A program made the position numbers and the translations under genes. The notes beneath the pieces are model-generated. The model made no database searches and was not told the origin of the DNA. It saw only the letters and a program-made list of their open reading frames with translations. Below are positions 17,349-26,365 of a DNA stretch of 60,774 nucleotides, one piece after another. This stretch comes from Candidatus Hopanoidivorans cymbastelae (lineage in GTDB: Bacteria; Actinomycetota; Acidimicrobiia; Acidimicrobiales; Hopanoidiivorantaceae). The stretch is taken from assembly GCA_028283145.1 (NCBI GenBank), contig JAPYNY010000056.1:1-60774 (forward strand), read 5' to 3'. The first letter of the stretch is position 1; each line of letters begins with the position of its first letter.

Positions 17349-17828
17349 ATGTCGGGACTAGAAGACCTTTACCGCGAGATAATCCTTGACCATTATCGTA
17401 GCCCCCGCAACCGAGGGGACTTGCCGTGTCCGCCCGCGCACAAGGGGGAAGGCTTCAACCCGCTTTGCGGCGATGACGTGGTGCTCTACCTTTTGGCTGA
17501 TGGGGGGGTGATTGCCGATGTGAAGATCGGAGGCAATGGGTGTTCCATCAGTCAGGCTTCGGCGTCTATGATGTCGTGCGCTATTATGGGCAAGACGTTT
17601 GCTGAGGCCAGAGCTATCAACGAGGCTTTCAAGAATATTTTGTCTATTCCCGATGTTGATTCCAATGGGCAGGATGTTGGGGCTGGGGAAACTGGTGCCA
17701 ACCAAGAGGTGTCTTTGGGCGACCTTCAAGCACTCCAAGGGGTGATGAAATTCCCAGTGCGCATCAAATGCGCCACCCTAGGTTGGAATGTGTTGACCGA
17801 CAGCTTGGACGAATTGGACTCCTGCTAG
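17349..17828 (+). CDS. sufU: Fe-S assembly sulfur-transfer protein SufU
   Basis: 159 aa. Zinc-dependent acceptor that receives sulfur from SufS. The three conserved cysteines are visible in NPLCGDD, GNGCSISQASASMM and IKCATLGW, together with the conserved Asp after the first Cys. The segment around residues 105-125 (SNGQDVGAGETGANQE) is longer than usual. The gene lies 13 bp after sufS. No sufT (DUF59) follows, unlike many actinobacterial suf operons. Confidence 0.94.
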   Translation: MSGLEDLYREIILDHYRSPRNRGDLPCPPAHKGEGFNPLCGDDVVLYLLADGGVIADVKIGGNGCSISQASASMMSCAIMGKTFAEARAINEAFKNILSIPDVDSNGQDVGAGETGANQEVSLGDLQALQGVMKFPVRIKCATLGWNVLTDSLDELDSC

Positions 17829-17932
17829 CTGTCTGCTAGCCGTAGCCGGCGGATTTGCTAGCCGGCGCCTGCGCAACCGCCACAGCATTCACTCACGCGC
17901 TGGCTCGCCGGCGCGCTCACCCAAGAATCCTG

Positions 17933-18217
17933 CTAGTCTCCCGCCACAGCATTCACTCGCTTCGCAAAGTCAAAATCCAGATCAGTTATGCCACCTTTTG
18001 AGTGGTTGGTAATGGAGATGGACACCTTGTTCCACACATTTGACCACTCTGGATGATGAAATAGTCGTTCAGAAATGCAAGCCACCTGAGCCATGAAGCC
18101 AAAAGCCTCGGTGAAGTCCTTGAATTCAAAGTCTCGGTGCAGAGCGTTGCCTTGTTGCTCCCAGCCGCCCAACTCAGCCAGTCTGGCTGAAATCTCGTCT
18201 TGACTTAGCAGTTCCAT
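17933..18217 (-). CDS. phhB: Pterin-4a-carbinolamine dehydratase
   Basis: 94 aa, typical length. It dehydrates 4a-hydroxytetrahydropterin, formed by aromatic amino-acid hydroxylases. The active-site signature is present as ERLFHHPEWSNVWNKVSISI followed by TNHSKGGITDLD. The start is downstream of an AAGGAGAA ribosome site. It is convergent with sufU; no pterin-dependent hydroxylase is in the window, so its partner must lie elsewhere or it serves another role. Confidence 0.9.
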   Translation of the reverse strand: MELLSQDEISARLAELGGWEQQGNALHRDFEFKDFTEAFGFMAQVACISERLFHHPEWSNVWNKVSISITNHSKGGITDLDFDFAKRVNAVAGD

Positions 18218-18284
18218 TGTCGGTTCTCCTTTTGATCATTCTCCGAAAAGCTTGAATTTCATTTTTACAGCAGCGCAAAAGGAA

Positions 18285-19943
18285 TCAGACATTCCTAGCT
18301 ATGGAAGACCCTTCCTCCACCAACCCCTGCTCCAGCGCAGAGGCAGCTTCGACATCTGTCAGGAACACAACATCGCCTGGAGAGAACTGGGGTTTGTTCG
18401 CTCCCACTTGGGGATACAGACTGGCTGTCTGCTGGCTGACGATATAGTTCTTCAATGAAATGCCTTGGGTTGTAAGTGCTTCTTGCGTGCTTTGCGCCCC
18501 CACAGCCAGCAAGAAAATAGGAAGCGAAATGCGGCCTATGCCTGTCTTCGTCATCTCTGGGTGCACCAAGGGCGTGCCAGTCTGGACAACATAGGCCTGG
18601 TTGGCGAAGCGGGGTTCGGCCTTCAGCAACTTCTTCATGCCGTCTTTTTTGTGCTCGCTTTGGCTGCCGACCTCAAAGGCCAGGCTTTCGCCATGAGGGT
18701 CAAATATGAAATCTACTTCCCAGGTGTTGTCCAACCTCCAATAGTTCAAAGCCTTCCCGCTTTGCATAGCTAGCTCCTTCAGTGCCGCACCTGCAAAATT
18801 CTCAAACGCTTTGCCCAGTTTGTCCATTTCCAACACAGAAACTCCGCTTTGGCGCAGTGCCCCTGCCATTGCGGTGTCGTAAAAGCAAAACTTTTGGCTG
18901 CGCGATTTTGCTCCCATGTCCATATCGGAATAGTTTGACAATCGGAACAACAGCAAAGCCCTTTCCATGTGGAAGATGTAGTCTTTGGCGGTTTTGCCTT
19001 TGATTTCCAGCTTTGAGGCAATCTTGCCCGGCATTGTCAGATCAGACATTCTGGAAGCTGTGGCGTTCAGCATATCTTCAAGCGCCAGCAGGTCTCTTAT
19101 GCCGCTTGATAGCGCAATATCTCTGAAAATCACTTTCTGGGCTACGTCATAGAGATACTCCTGGGCTTGTTTGGTGCGCTCATAGACTGCATCCGAATCG
19201 GACATCGGAATGGAAGGGTAAATATTTTCGGGATACCCACTCCATAAAATCTGTGCTTTGACGGCTTCCTTGACCTCATCTGGCACAAAGACATTGGCTG
19301 GTATGGCTTTCAGTCTTTCGCGCAAAGACTTATATCCCGTGCGGCACCATTTGGGAACTGCATTCGCCCCCAGGGAGAACTCCACATACTCCACGAAATT
19401 GCAAGGCATGAGATAGTGCTCTGCCCATCTGCCTGGCCCGCTTTCACGGCTGCCTCCTCTGATTTCGGCTGCGCCACTGGAGGATGCCAGAATTCGGAAG
19501 GGTTTGCGTGAATCGTGGAAAACTTTCAGCCATTCACCCCAATCGGCGGCTGTGGCGATTTCGTCAATGACGAGATACAGAGGATTTTTTGGGGATGTTT
19601 CGGGGGTGATTTCAAACAGCGCTCTAGTTATGGCGTCCAGCGACTCATGCCTCAAATCTGGGTGGTCCATCTGAAGATAAAAAATCTGGGATTCTGGGAT
19701 GCCCTTGTGTTGGAGGTTGCGGATGGTCTGCCAGAGAACCGTGCTCTTGCCTGAACGGCGGGGACCGACAATGAGATGGTAGAGTTGCGGGTGGTCTTGG
19801 CGGAGCAAGGCAGGGAGTATCCGAGTGAGGTAACGCTCTTTGACCTTGTCGGTTGTGTACAGTTCCTGGGAGCGTGTTTTCCAAGCATTGAGGTCGTGGA
19901 TTATCTCACGAAACCGCTCTGTTGTGATACTCTTGAAATTCAT
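18285..19943 (-). CDS. AAA-family ATPase, DUF4143-type (ATP-binding protein)
   Basis: 552 aa. The N-terminal AAA domain has Walker A GPRRSGKST (about residues 60-68) and a Walker B-like LVIDEIATAADW. LASSSGAAEIRGGS follows, where sensor-1 is expected. The C-terminal half (CFYDTAMAGALRQSG, LGKAFENFAGAALKEL, NYWRLDNTWEVDFIFD) resembles the PD-(D/E)xK-like DUF4143 domain, with Asp and Glu retained in WEVDFIF. Base composition is lower in GC than the flanking suf genes, suggesting lateral gain. It is a neighbour and distant relative of the gene at 20161-21498. Function is not established for the family; ATP-dependent nuclease-like or regulatory roles have been suggested. Confidence 0.8.
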   Translation of the reverse strand: MNFKSITTERFREIIHDLNAWKTRSQELYTTDKVKERYLTRILPALLRQDHPQLYHLIVGPRRSGKSTVLWQTIRNLQHKGIPESQIFYLQMDHPDLRHESLDAITRALFEITPETSPKNPLYLVIDEIATAADWGEWLKVFHDSRKPFRILASSSGAAEIRGGSRESGPGRWAEHYLMPCNFVEYVEFSLGANAVPKWCRTGYKSLRERLKAIPANVFVPDEVKEAVKAQILWSGYPENIYPSIPMSDSDAVYERTKQAQEYLYDVAQKVIFRDIALSSGIRDLLALEDMLNATASRMSDLTMPGKIASKLEIKGKTAKDYIFHMERALLLFRLSNYSDMDMGAKSRSQKFCFYDTAMAGALRQSGVSVLEMDKLGKAFENFAGAALKELAMQSGKALNYWRLDNTWEVDFIFDPHGESLAFEVGSQSEHKKDGMKKLLKAEPRFANQAYVVQTGTPLVHPEMTKTGIGRISLPIFLLAVGAQSTQEALTTQGISLKNYIVSQQTASLYPQVGANKPQFSPGDVVFLTDVEAASALEQGLVEEGSSIARNV

Positions 19944-19962
19944 GATAGGGTTTTTGGGCGAT

Positions 19963-19980
19963 TACTCTACTTATAGAGTA
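19963..19980. promoter_or_regulatory. Inverted repeat upstream of the DUF4143-type ATPase
   Basis: TACTCTA (19963-19969) and TAGAGTA (19974-19980) form a perfect 7-bp inverted repeat with a 4-bp spacer. It lies 20 bp upstream of the start codon of the minus-strand ATPase gene ending at 18285. The position suits an operator or a transcript hairpin. Confidence 0.4.
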
Positions 19981-20099
19981 GTATAGCTACTTTTTATTCG
20001 TAAAATCTGGCTTATTTTGGGATTTCTAGAAAATTAGTCGCATTATGCAGACTAGTAGTCTGATATTTTTACACTTCAGATAGTACCATATTTGGGCAA

Positions 20100-20127
20100 T
20101 TCCCGCCCATTCCACTAAAGGCGGGAA
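20100..20127. terminator. Hairpin downstream of the second DUF4143 ATPase
   Basis: TTCCCGCC (20100-20107) pairs perfectly with GGCGGGAA (20120-20127) around a 12-nt loop, 34 bp past the stop of the minus-strand gene at 20161. No U-run follows, so it is at most a weak or factor-assisted terminator. Between it and the gene lie two copies of AGACGCGGGAAG, which could also pair with the hairpin. Confidence 0.35.
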
Positions 20128-20160
20128 GCCTAGACGCGGGAAGCGCAGACGCGGGAAGAG

Positions 20161-21498
20161 TCAGAGTTGCTGGTCGGCTTCAAGCGGGTCTTGTTGCTCC
20201 AGCCATCTCCATAGTGGGATGGTCTGGATCTCTCGCGTGGTGCCCCGCCAAGTGAATTCTTGTGTTTGTGCATCTGGGTTGCCGGTGAGGATTATAAGGC
20301 GGTCGCAGTTGAGTTCTTGACTTGCATTAATAAGGGAGCGGACTTCGCGGTCTGCAGTTGTGGAGTCACTCATATCCCAGCAAACTTGTATCAGGTGTGT
20401 AACAGCTTCATTTTGCGACACCACAAAATCTACTTCCCACTGCCTTTCTCCTCTCCAAAAATAGACCTTGCAGGCATCTTCCCTAGCTCGCCTGTGCAGC
20501 GCAATGGCAACCGCGTTCTCTGCCAGCTTGCCTGCCTCAGGCATGAATCTGTCACCGCAAGCTGTGATGAAGCCGTTGTCTATGCAATAGATTTTTTGGT
20601 TTGATGTCATTCTTTCTCGTGTTTTGTATGAAAAACGCTGTAGCGAAAAAAGCAAAAAAGCTTCTTCAAGATATCCAATGTATTTCAGAGCAGTTGGTTC
20701 GCTGCAAGGAGCGGATTTGGCAAGTTTCTTTAATGAATATTCAGCTGCAACATTATTGATAAGTTGAGCCGCGATGCTGTTCATAGCATTTGACGAGCGT
20801 ATCCGGTGCCTTTGCACGACATCTTTGTATATGACGCTGTTCCACAACGACTGTAGATAGAACCCGCCATCAGCAGGGGCAAAAAGGTAAGTCTGCTGAA
20901 AATAGAGACCATCTGAAGCAGTGCCTTGCAGTACCGATTCAGGGTACCCTCCTCTTTCCAGGTAGTGCTTCAAAGCTGTGGCCTTTTCGGGCTCTGAAAG
21001 CGTATCGCTTGAATTTTTTAGCATTTCTGCAAATGAGAATGGGAAAAGAACGATAGGAAGATGCCTACCGGTGAGGTGAGTGGCCAACTCTCCTGCCAGC
21101 AAATTAGAGTTGCTCCCGGTGATGACCAGGTGATAGCCACTGCGATGGAGCCGATTGGCAAACAACTCCCAGTTGGGGAAGTTTTGTATCTCATCCAGCA
21201 GCAAATAACGGGGACTGCCATATACATCGTTAATAGCATCCACAATTTCTTGACTGTCTTCCACCTGGAGCAGACGGCGGTCATCGTCAAAATTGACATA
21301 CCCGTAGTGACCTAAAGACTGCAGAAGATGTGTCGCCAAGGTGGACTTTCCACAGCGACGCGGACCAATGATTACTTTTATGATGGGATAGTCACGCATT
21401 GGAATGGTGACGTCTCGTTCAATGTAGGGCTGGCGTAACCGCCGTTCAATTTCTTCTTTCTGGCTGGCTATGATGCGACGCAACGCTGATTCAGACAT
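20161..21498 (-). CDS. AAA-family ATPase with C-terminal DUF4143 domain
   Basis: 445 aa from the ATG at 21498. Walker A GPRRCGKST, Walker B LLLDEIQNFPNWE, sensor ITGSNSNLLAGELATHLTGR, then an FPFSFAEML segment and a C-terminal DUF4143 domain (IYCIDNGFITACG, LAENAVAIALHRRA, FWRGERQWEVDFVV). This is the common AAA_14-DUF4143 architecture found widely and sporadically in bacteria and archaea. A perfect -10 hexamer TATAAT (21505-21510 on the minus strand) ends 6 nt before this ATG, so the transcript is probably leaderless. That is why this start is preferred over an upstream TTG at 21522. Lower GC than its neighbours. Confidence 0.88.
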   Translation of the reverse strand: MSESALRRIIASQKEEIERRLRQPYIERDVTIPMRDYPIIKVIIGPRRCGKSTLATHLLQSLGHYGYVNFDDDRRLLQVEDSQEIVDAINDVYGSPRYLLLDEIQNFPNWELFANRLHRSGYHLVITGSNSNLLAGELATHLTGRHLPIVLFPFSFAEMLKNSSDTLSEPEKATALKHYLERGGYPESVLQGTASDGLYFQQTYLFAPADGGFYLQSLWNSVIYKDVVQRHRIRSSNAMNSIAAQLINNVAAEYSLKKLAKSAPCSEPTALKYIGYLEEAFLLFSLQRFSYKTRERMTSNQKIYCIDNGFITACGDRFMPEAGKLAENAVAIALHRRAREDACKVYFWRGERQWEVDFVVSQNEAVTHLIQVCWDMSDSTTADREVRSLINASQELNCDRLIILTGNPDAQTQEFTWRGTTREIQTIPLWRWLEQQDPLEADQQL

Positions 21499-21504
21499 AC
21501 GCCA

Positions 21505-21510
21505 ATTATA
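21505..21510 (-). promoter_or_regulatory. -10 box TATAAT, leaderless promoter of the DUF4143 ATPase
   Basis: A consensus TATAAT on the minus strand lies 6 nt before the ATG at 21498. This places the transcription start at or next to the start codon, as is common in actinobacteria. No Shine-Dalgarno sequence is present. Confidence 0.6.
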
Positions 21511-21618
21511 CCCAAATAGCAAAATAGAAATGCTGTAATTTGTAAAAAAGTAGGTTTTAAGGAATTACAAGGTTTTTATTTCCTTAATTCGGTGTTTTTG
21601 CAGTGAGCGGAACAAGCC

Positions 21619-22425
21619 CTAGCCGCCCAACCGGATGCCGACTCCTACTTCGTCTGGGGTGTCCCATTGCTCAAAGCCGTTGGCTTCTATCTGGTGAGCC
21701 AACTCTAGCCCCCCGGAAGTTACGATGCGGCCCATCACCAGCACGGATACTATATCGGGCTTCAACTCGGCAAACAGGCGGCTGTAGTGCGTTATGGCCA
21801 GCACCGCCAAACCATCGGCTGGGGTTTGCGCTCCGTTTGACTGCCGGGCGGGAACCTGCTCTTGAGTCGCTCGCTCAATGCGCTTGCTGATACTTCGCAG
21901 CGCGTCCACGTCCAAGCCTGAGTCCACTTCATCCAGCACGGCAACTCTGGGTTGCAGCACCGCCAACTGGACTGCTTCGCTGCGCTTCTTCTCGCCACCT
22001 GAGAGGTCGCCATTCACATCCCGCTTGAGCAAGCTGGCGTCCAACTCCACCAACTCGGCTTCGGTGAGCAAGTCTGACATCAAAGCCTCGGTGTCTCGTC
22101 CAGTTGCTTGGTAGGAAGCCGCCAGCATGTCGGTGAGTTTGACGCCGGGGATTTCAATGGGGGCTTGCATGCCGAGGAACAAACCTGCCTGGGCTCGCTC
22201 ATAAGTTGACATGCCTGCCAAGTTCTGCCCGTCCAGCGTGATAGACCCGCGGGTGACTTCGTAATTCGGCCGTCCCATCAGCACATGCGCCAACGTGGAC
22301 TTGCCCGAACCGTTGGGGCCCATGACGGCGTGAACCTGCCCGCCCTTGACCTCCAGGGTAACCCCCCGCAGAACCTCCGTGCCGCTGGCTTCGGCCCACA
22401 AATCTTCAACTATCAGGTGCGTCAT
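21619..22425 (-). CDS. sufC: Fe-S cluster assembly ATPase SufC (copy 2)
   Basis: 268 aa from the ATG at 22425, which overlaps the stop of the Rieske gene as ATGA. Walker A GPNGSGKST, signature SGGEKKRSEA and Walker B AVLDEVDSGLDVDAL are intact. It differs strongly from copy 1 (for example LGMQAPIEIPG against MAFQYPQEIPG). It has an extra segment at about residues 200-220 (EQVPARQSNGAQTPADG) and a longer C-terminus. It belongs with sufB and sufD in this half of the split system, so it is probably the SufBCD partner; copy 1 would then be redundant or specialised. Confidence 0.92.
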   Translation of the reverse strand: MTHLIVEDLWAEASGTEVLRGVTLEVKGGQVHAVMGPNGSGKSTLAHVLMGRPNYEVTRGSITLDGQNLAGMSTYERAQAGLFLGMQAPIEIPGVKLTDMLAASYQATGRDTEALMSDLLTEAELVELDASLLKRDVNGDLSGGEKKRSEAVQLAVLQPRVAVLDEVDSGLDVDALRSISKRIERATQEQVPARQSNGAQTPADGLAVLAITHYSRLFAELKPDIVSVLVMGRIVTSGGLELAHQIEANGFEQWDTPDEVGVGIRLGG

Positions 22426-22781
22426 GGCCGGGGCAACTCCACTTGGACTTCGCTGCCATGGAGACGGACTGGATAGACCGCCACGGGTTCGGTGGCTGGC
22501 AGGGTTTCGGGCTCGCCCGTGCGCAGGTTGAAGAGGCTGCCGTGCTTGGGGCATTCCAGCGTGCAGTCAAATTCGTCCAGCTCCCCTTCCGAGAGTGAAA
22601 AGTGGCCGTGGCTGCAGACGTCGTCTATGGCGAAAAAATCTTCTCCGATGCGGGCTAGGGCAATTTGGTGGGAACCGGCCGCGAAGAGCTTGACTTGGCC
22701 GCTGGGTAATTCGTCCGCAGGGCAAAGGGTGATGTAGCCCTGCTGGGAAGTTGGCTCGGTTTTGTCGGCTGGCGGGGTCAT
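22422..22781 (-). CDS. Rieske-type [2Fe-2S] ferredoxin of the SUF operon
   Basis: 119 aa. Non-haem Rieske ferredoxin with both ligand motifs: CSHGHFSLSEG (C-x-H) and CPKHGSLFNLRTGEP (C-x2-H). Such a gene sits between sufD and sufC in many actinobacterial suf operons, where an electron-transfer role in cluster assembly is presumed. The stop overlaps the sufC start (ATGA), indicating translational coupling. The first 15 residues are a polar extension. Confidence 0.92.
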   Translation of the reverse strand: MTPPADKTEPTSQQGYITLCPADELPSGQVKLFAAGSHQIALARIGEDFFAIDDVCSHGHFSLSEGELDEFDCTLECPKHGSLFNLRTGEPETLPATEPVAVYPVRLHGSEVQVELPRP

Positions 22782-22829
22782 GACTGATACGATTATGGTT
22801 TCCAGCTGAGCTTGGCGGGGCTAACTGGA

Positions 22830-24203
22830 CTAGTCTTCAAACTCATAAGGCAGTTTTTCGTGCAGGGCCAGGCGCGCCAGCGGCACTGCTTCGGGCACCG
22901 AAAGCTTGCGCAAGACCTCGTCAAAAAATCCGTCCACAATCAGGCGCTCGGCCACATCTGGCGGCACGCCACGGCTCTCCAAGTAAAACATCTGCTCTTC
23001 CTCAACCGGCCCCACTGTGGAGGCGTGCGAACAGACCACGTCGTTGTTTTCAATTTCCAAGTTGGGCACGGACTCAGCCCAGGCGTCGGCGGAGAGCTTG
23101 AGATTGCGGTTGGTTTGGAAGGCGTTCGTGCCGCGGGCCTGGGCACCCACCCTTATCAAACCCGTGTAGATAGACCGAGCTTCGTCGTCTATGGCCCCCT
23201 TGAAAAGCAGTTGACTGGAGGTGTCTTGGGCGATGTGTGAATGGAAGGTGCGAAAATCTATGGTCTGCGTGTTGTCGGCAAAAGACAGGGTTGCGATATT
23301 GCCGGTGGCGCCTCGGCCGATAAGACGGGTGTCGGTGCGCTGGCGGGCATAACTGCCGCCCAATGCCACGGTGGAAGAGACGAGCGTGGCTTGGGATTCC
23401 ACCTCAGCTACCTGAGAAGCGATTTGCCAGGCTTGCTGTGGGAGATTCTGGAAGTTGAGATACTTGAGCCGGGCGGCTTTGCCGACTGAAAGATTGACAA
23501 GGGGTGCGGTGAAGACAGGGTCGGGGTCGGAGGTGGAGGTGGAGATGACGGCGGAGGCAGAGGCAGGGGCGGGGTTTGCCTGCTGGTCGGATACAAGGGC
23601 AGGAGCCTCTTGCCCAGCTATGTCCAGCCCTGTGAAGTCCAACACCTTGGCCTCCGAATTCTCACCCAGATTCACCGTCAGCCAAGGGAAAGTAGCCGTG
23701 TTGGATCCGGTAAAGTCGTGAGCTACCACAAAAACCCCATCCAAAACTTGACCCGCAGGCACAACCAACTCAAGTGGCTCTGGTGCAAATGCCTCGGTCA
23801 GCAGCCTGAACATATCGCCATTGGTTTCCATCGGGGGCAACTCCTGAGCCAAACCAAACCTCACCCCAGCAGCCTCAGCTTCCTGAGAGAGCCACGAATA
23901 GACTAACCAACCGTTGAGACACACCGCCAAGCCCACCATGTCGGGAACTACCTCCGACAAGAATTCACTCGTGGCAGCGGTGGCAGTGGAGGTGGCCGTT
24001 TCGGTGGCCGTAGCAGCGGGCTTGGTCAAGGCAGGCTGCCAGCTGTCCAGAGAAAAATCAGCGATGGGGCTGTAGCGCCACTCCTCGGCTTCCGGGGTCG
24101 GCATGCCGACCTCCAAAAAGGACTTGACCGCCAACACCCGCCGTTCCTTCAGCCAATCTGGCCCAGGCAACTCTGTCGCTGCCTGAGACGTAAACAAGCT
24201 CAC
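22830..24203 (-). CDS. sufD: Fe-S cluster assembly protein SufD
   Basis: 457 aa, GTG start. SufD forms the scaffold with SufB and SufC. Family hallmarks: PTPEAEEWRYSPIADF near the N-terminus and the beta-helix with LLFKGAIDDEARSIYTGLIRVGAQARGTNAFQTNRNL and NNDVVCSHASTVGPVEEEQMFYLESRGV near the C-terminus. Two low-complexity insertions are unusual: Ala/Thr repeats at about residues 62-80 (AATATETATSTATAATSE) and Ser/Ala repeats at about 210-226 (PASASAVISTSTS). Both fall in poorly conserved regions, so the protein is expected to function. Confidence 0.93.
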   Translation of the reverse strand: MSLFTSQAATELPGPDWLKERRVLAVKSFLEVGMPTPEAEEWRYSPIADFSLDSWQPALTKPAATATETATSTATAATSEFLSEVVPDMVGLAVCLNGWLVYSWLSQEAEAAGVRFGLAQELPPMETNGDMFRLLTEAFAPEPLELVVPAGQVLDGVFVVAHDFTGSNTATFPWLTVNLGENSEAKVLDFTGLDIAGQEAPALVSDQQANPAPASASAVISTSTSDPDPVFTAPLVNLSVGKAARLKYLNFQNLPQQAWQIASQVAEVESQATLVSSTVALGGSYARQRTDTRLIGRGATGNIATLSFADNTQTIDFRTFHSHIAQDTSSQLLFKGAIDDEARSIYTGLIRVGAQARGTNAFQTNRNLKLSADAWAESVPNLEIENNDVVCSHASTVGPVEEEQMFYLESRGVPPDVAERLIVDGFFDEVLRKLSVPEAVPLARLALHEKLPYEFED

Positions 24204-24269
24204 CGAATTATTTCTACCGAATTACTTCAGATTTGGTGTATTCGCACTTTGGACGTGCTGAGAAAGCAA

Positions 24270-24698
24270 CTAATCGGAGCGGCGCTTCTTGTTTTTGCGC
24301 TTGGCGTCCTTTTTCATGCGCCGGCGCAGCTTCCGGTTGTGCTTGCCAGCAGGCAGACCTGGCCCCAAGTCGACCTTCCATTTCTTCAACTGCTCAGCTT
24401 CCATCTCAGCCAAAATAGCCGGGCCTGCTTGGTTGACAATGTCTTCAGCCTCATCCAAAAGGGCTGCGATGCTGCCATCATCGTCAGCCTGAAGCGATTT
24501 CGGAGCTTCGGGGGTGGGCGGAGTTACCAACGTCCCATACGACCAGTTCACATCCACCCGGCGACGCTCATAGGAAGCGCAGTCAGATGGGCAGCGCCAC
24601 GGTGCCTCAGGCGCCAAGTCTAGATTGCACTTGCGCACAGTATCGCCGTTGGGATACGACCGGCTCTCAAACTGCTTGCAGTCTTCACGCATTCCCAT
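24270..24698 (-). CDS. Four-cysteine basic protein in the suf operon, function unknown
   Basis: 142 aa, located between sufB and sufD on the same strand. The N-terminal 40 residues hold four cysteines (positions 7, 24, 36 and 40) spaced C-x16-C-x11-C-x3-C, able to bind a metal or a cluster. The middle is acidic (DDDGSIAALLDEAEDI) and the last 30 residues are strongly basic (NRKLRRRMKKDAKRKNKKRR), like a nucleic-acid-binding tail. No family was recognised. Its place inside the suf operon suggests a link to cluster assembly or sensing, which is an inference. Confidence 0.7.
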   Translation of the reverse strand: MGMREDCKQFESRSYPNGDTVRKCNLDLAPEAPWRCPSDCASYERRRVDVNWSYGTLVTPPTPEAPKSLQADDDGSIAALLDEAEDIVNQAGPAILAEMEAEQLKKWKVDLGPGLPAGKHNRKLRRRMKKDAKRKNKKRRSD

Positions 24699-24880
24699 TG
24701 CTTGGGCTTTCTATATGACTTGGTGGGGAGACGGAAAAGGGTATGACAATAGGGTATGAGGCAGAATGGTATGACGCAGAATTATCAGAATTATGACGAA
24801 GGGCCAATAGCAAGCGACGGGAAACTGGGCCAATAGCTAGTGCCGACACGGAACAGCCAACCGCCAGCAACTCCCTCTCC

Positions 24881-26365
24881 CTAGCCGACACTGCCTTCCA
24901 TCTGCAGTTCAATCAGTCGGCTCCATTCCACCGCGTATTCCATCGGCAGGGTGCGGGTTACCGGCTCAATGAAGCCGTTGACGATCATGCCCGCAGCTTG
25001 CTCTTCGGTCAGGCCTCGGGTCATCAAGTAGAAAATCTGCTCGTCCGCCACTTTGGAGACCGTGGCCTCGTGGCCGATTTCGGCATCGCCTGTGCCGACT
25101 TCCATATAAGGATAGGTGTCGGAAATGCTGTCTTCGTCCAAAATCAGCGCATCGCACTGGACGTGGCTCTTGCAGCGGTCGGCGTGCTCTTCCACCCGCA
25201 CCAAACCGCGATAGCTGGTGCGCCCGCCATCCTTGGAGATGGACTTGGACAGGATTTTGGAGGTCGTCTCAGGGGCGGCATGAGTCATCTTGGCGCCAGT
25301 GTCCTGGTGCTGGCCGTCCCCAGCGTAAGCCACCGACAGCACCTCCCCCGAAGCCTTGGGACCAACCATCACCACCGCAGGGTATTTCATGGTGAGCTGG
25401 CTGCCGATGTTGCCGTCTATCCACTCCATGTGCCCCTCGGCTTCCACGCGGGCACGCTTGGTAACCAGATTGTAGACGTTGTTCGACCAGTTCTGGATGG
25501 TGGTGTAGGTAACCCTGGCGCCCGGCTTCACCACAATCTCCACCACTGCCGAATGCAGCGAGTCGGTGGTATAGACAGGTGCCGAGCAGCCCTCAATGTA
25601 GTGGACTTGCGAGCCTTCGTCGGCAATGATCAGCGTGCGCTCAAACTGCCCCATATTCTCAGCATTGATGCGGAAATAAGCCTGCAGCGGCAACTCCACC
25701 GACACGCCAGGCGGCACATAGATGAAGCTGCCCCCCGACCAGACCGAGGAGTTCAGCGCGGAGAACTTGTTGTCGTTCGGGGGGATGACTTTGCCGAAAT
25801 ACTGGCGCACCAGCTCGGGGTGCTGGGCTACAGCGGTATCCATATCGCAAAAGACGACGCCCTGGCGCTCCAAGTCTTCCCTGTTGCGGTGATACACCAC
25901 TTCGGACTCATACTGCGCGGTAACGCCGGCAAAATACTTGCGCTCAGCTTCGGGGATGCCCAGCTTCTCATAGGTGTCCTTGATGGCTTCGGGCACGTCA
26001 TCCCAGTCTTTTGCCTGCTCCTGAGTGGGCTTGATGTAGTAGTAGATGTTGTCAAAATTGATGGTGCCGAGTTCGCCTCCCCAAGTGGGCAGCGGTCTGT
26101 TCTCAAATCGGGACAGCGACTTCAGGCGGAAGTTGAGCATCCAGTCGGGTTCGCTTTTCATGCTTGACATTTCGCGGACGATGGCGTCGCTCAGCCCTTT
26201 GCGCGGCTTGAAGACGTAGTCCTCTTCGTCGCTCCAACCCAACTGATAGTTGCCGAGATTGACACCGATGTCGGGGGTGGGCGTGGATGCGGGGTCGGCC
26301 TTGGGCTTAGGCGGGGTTTGGGTGCCAGTCGTCGCAGCGGCTTGAGCGTCGGTCAGGGTTGTCAT
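24881..26365 (-). CDS. sufB: Fe-S cluster assembly protein SufB
   Basis: 494 aa, ATG with ribosome site AGAGGAGAT. Main SufBCD scaffold subunit. The sequence shows [23 protein letters not shown], the conserved [36 protein letters not shown] and [19 protein letters not shown], with the conserved cysteines, and [20 protein letters not shown] at the C-terminus. The N-terminal 30 residues are a Thr/Pro/Ala-rich extension. It is the first gene of the minus-strand suf half. No sufR-like regulator gene precedes it. Confidence 0.96.
   Translation of the reverse strand: MTTLTDAQAAATTGTQTPPKPKADPASTPTPDIGVNLGNYQLGWSDEEDYVFKPRKGLSDAIVREMSSMKSEPDWMLNFRLKSLSRFENRPLPTWGGELGTINFDNIYYYIKPTQEQAKDWDDVPEAIKDTYEKLGIPEAERKYFAGVTAQYESEVVYHRNREDLERQGVVFCDMDTAVAQHPELVRQYFGKVIPPNDNKFSALNSSVWSGGSFIYVPPGVSVELPLQAYFRINAENMGQFERTLIIADEGSQVHYIEGCSAPVYTTDSLHSAVVEIVVKPGARVTYTTIQNWSNNVYNLVTKRARVEAEGHMEWIDGNIGSQLTMKYPAVVMVGPKASGEVLSVAYAGDGQHQDTGAKMTHAAPETTSKILSKSISKDGGRTSYRGLVRVEEHADRCKSHVQCDALILDEDSISDTYPYMEVGTGDAEIGHEATVSKVADEQIFYLMTRGLTEEQAAGMIVNGFIEPVTRTLPMEYAVEWSRLIELQMEGSVG

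Noticed and set aside
17829..17932. Repeated GCTAGCCG motifs after sufU as a terminator or attachment site
   Set aside because: The copies are imperfect, without a clear stem and T-run, and there is no second copy to define an attachment site.
20100..20127. Strong intrinsic terminator
   Set aside because: The stem is perfect but no T-run follows on either strand, so only a weak call is kept.
24998..26167. Plus-strand 389-aa open frame opposite sufB
   Set aside because: sufB on the other strand is unmistakable. The antisense frame is a product of high GC at third positions.
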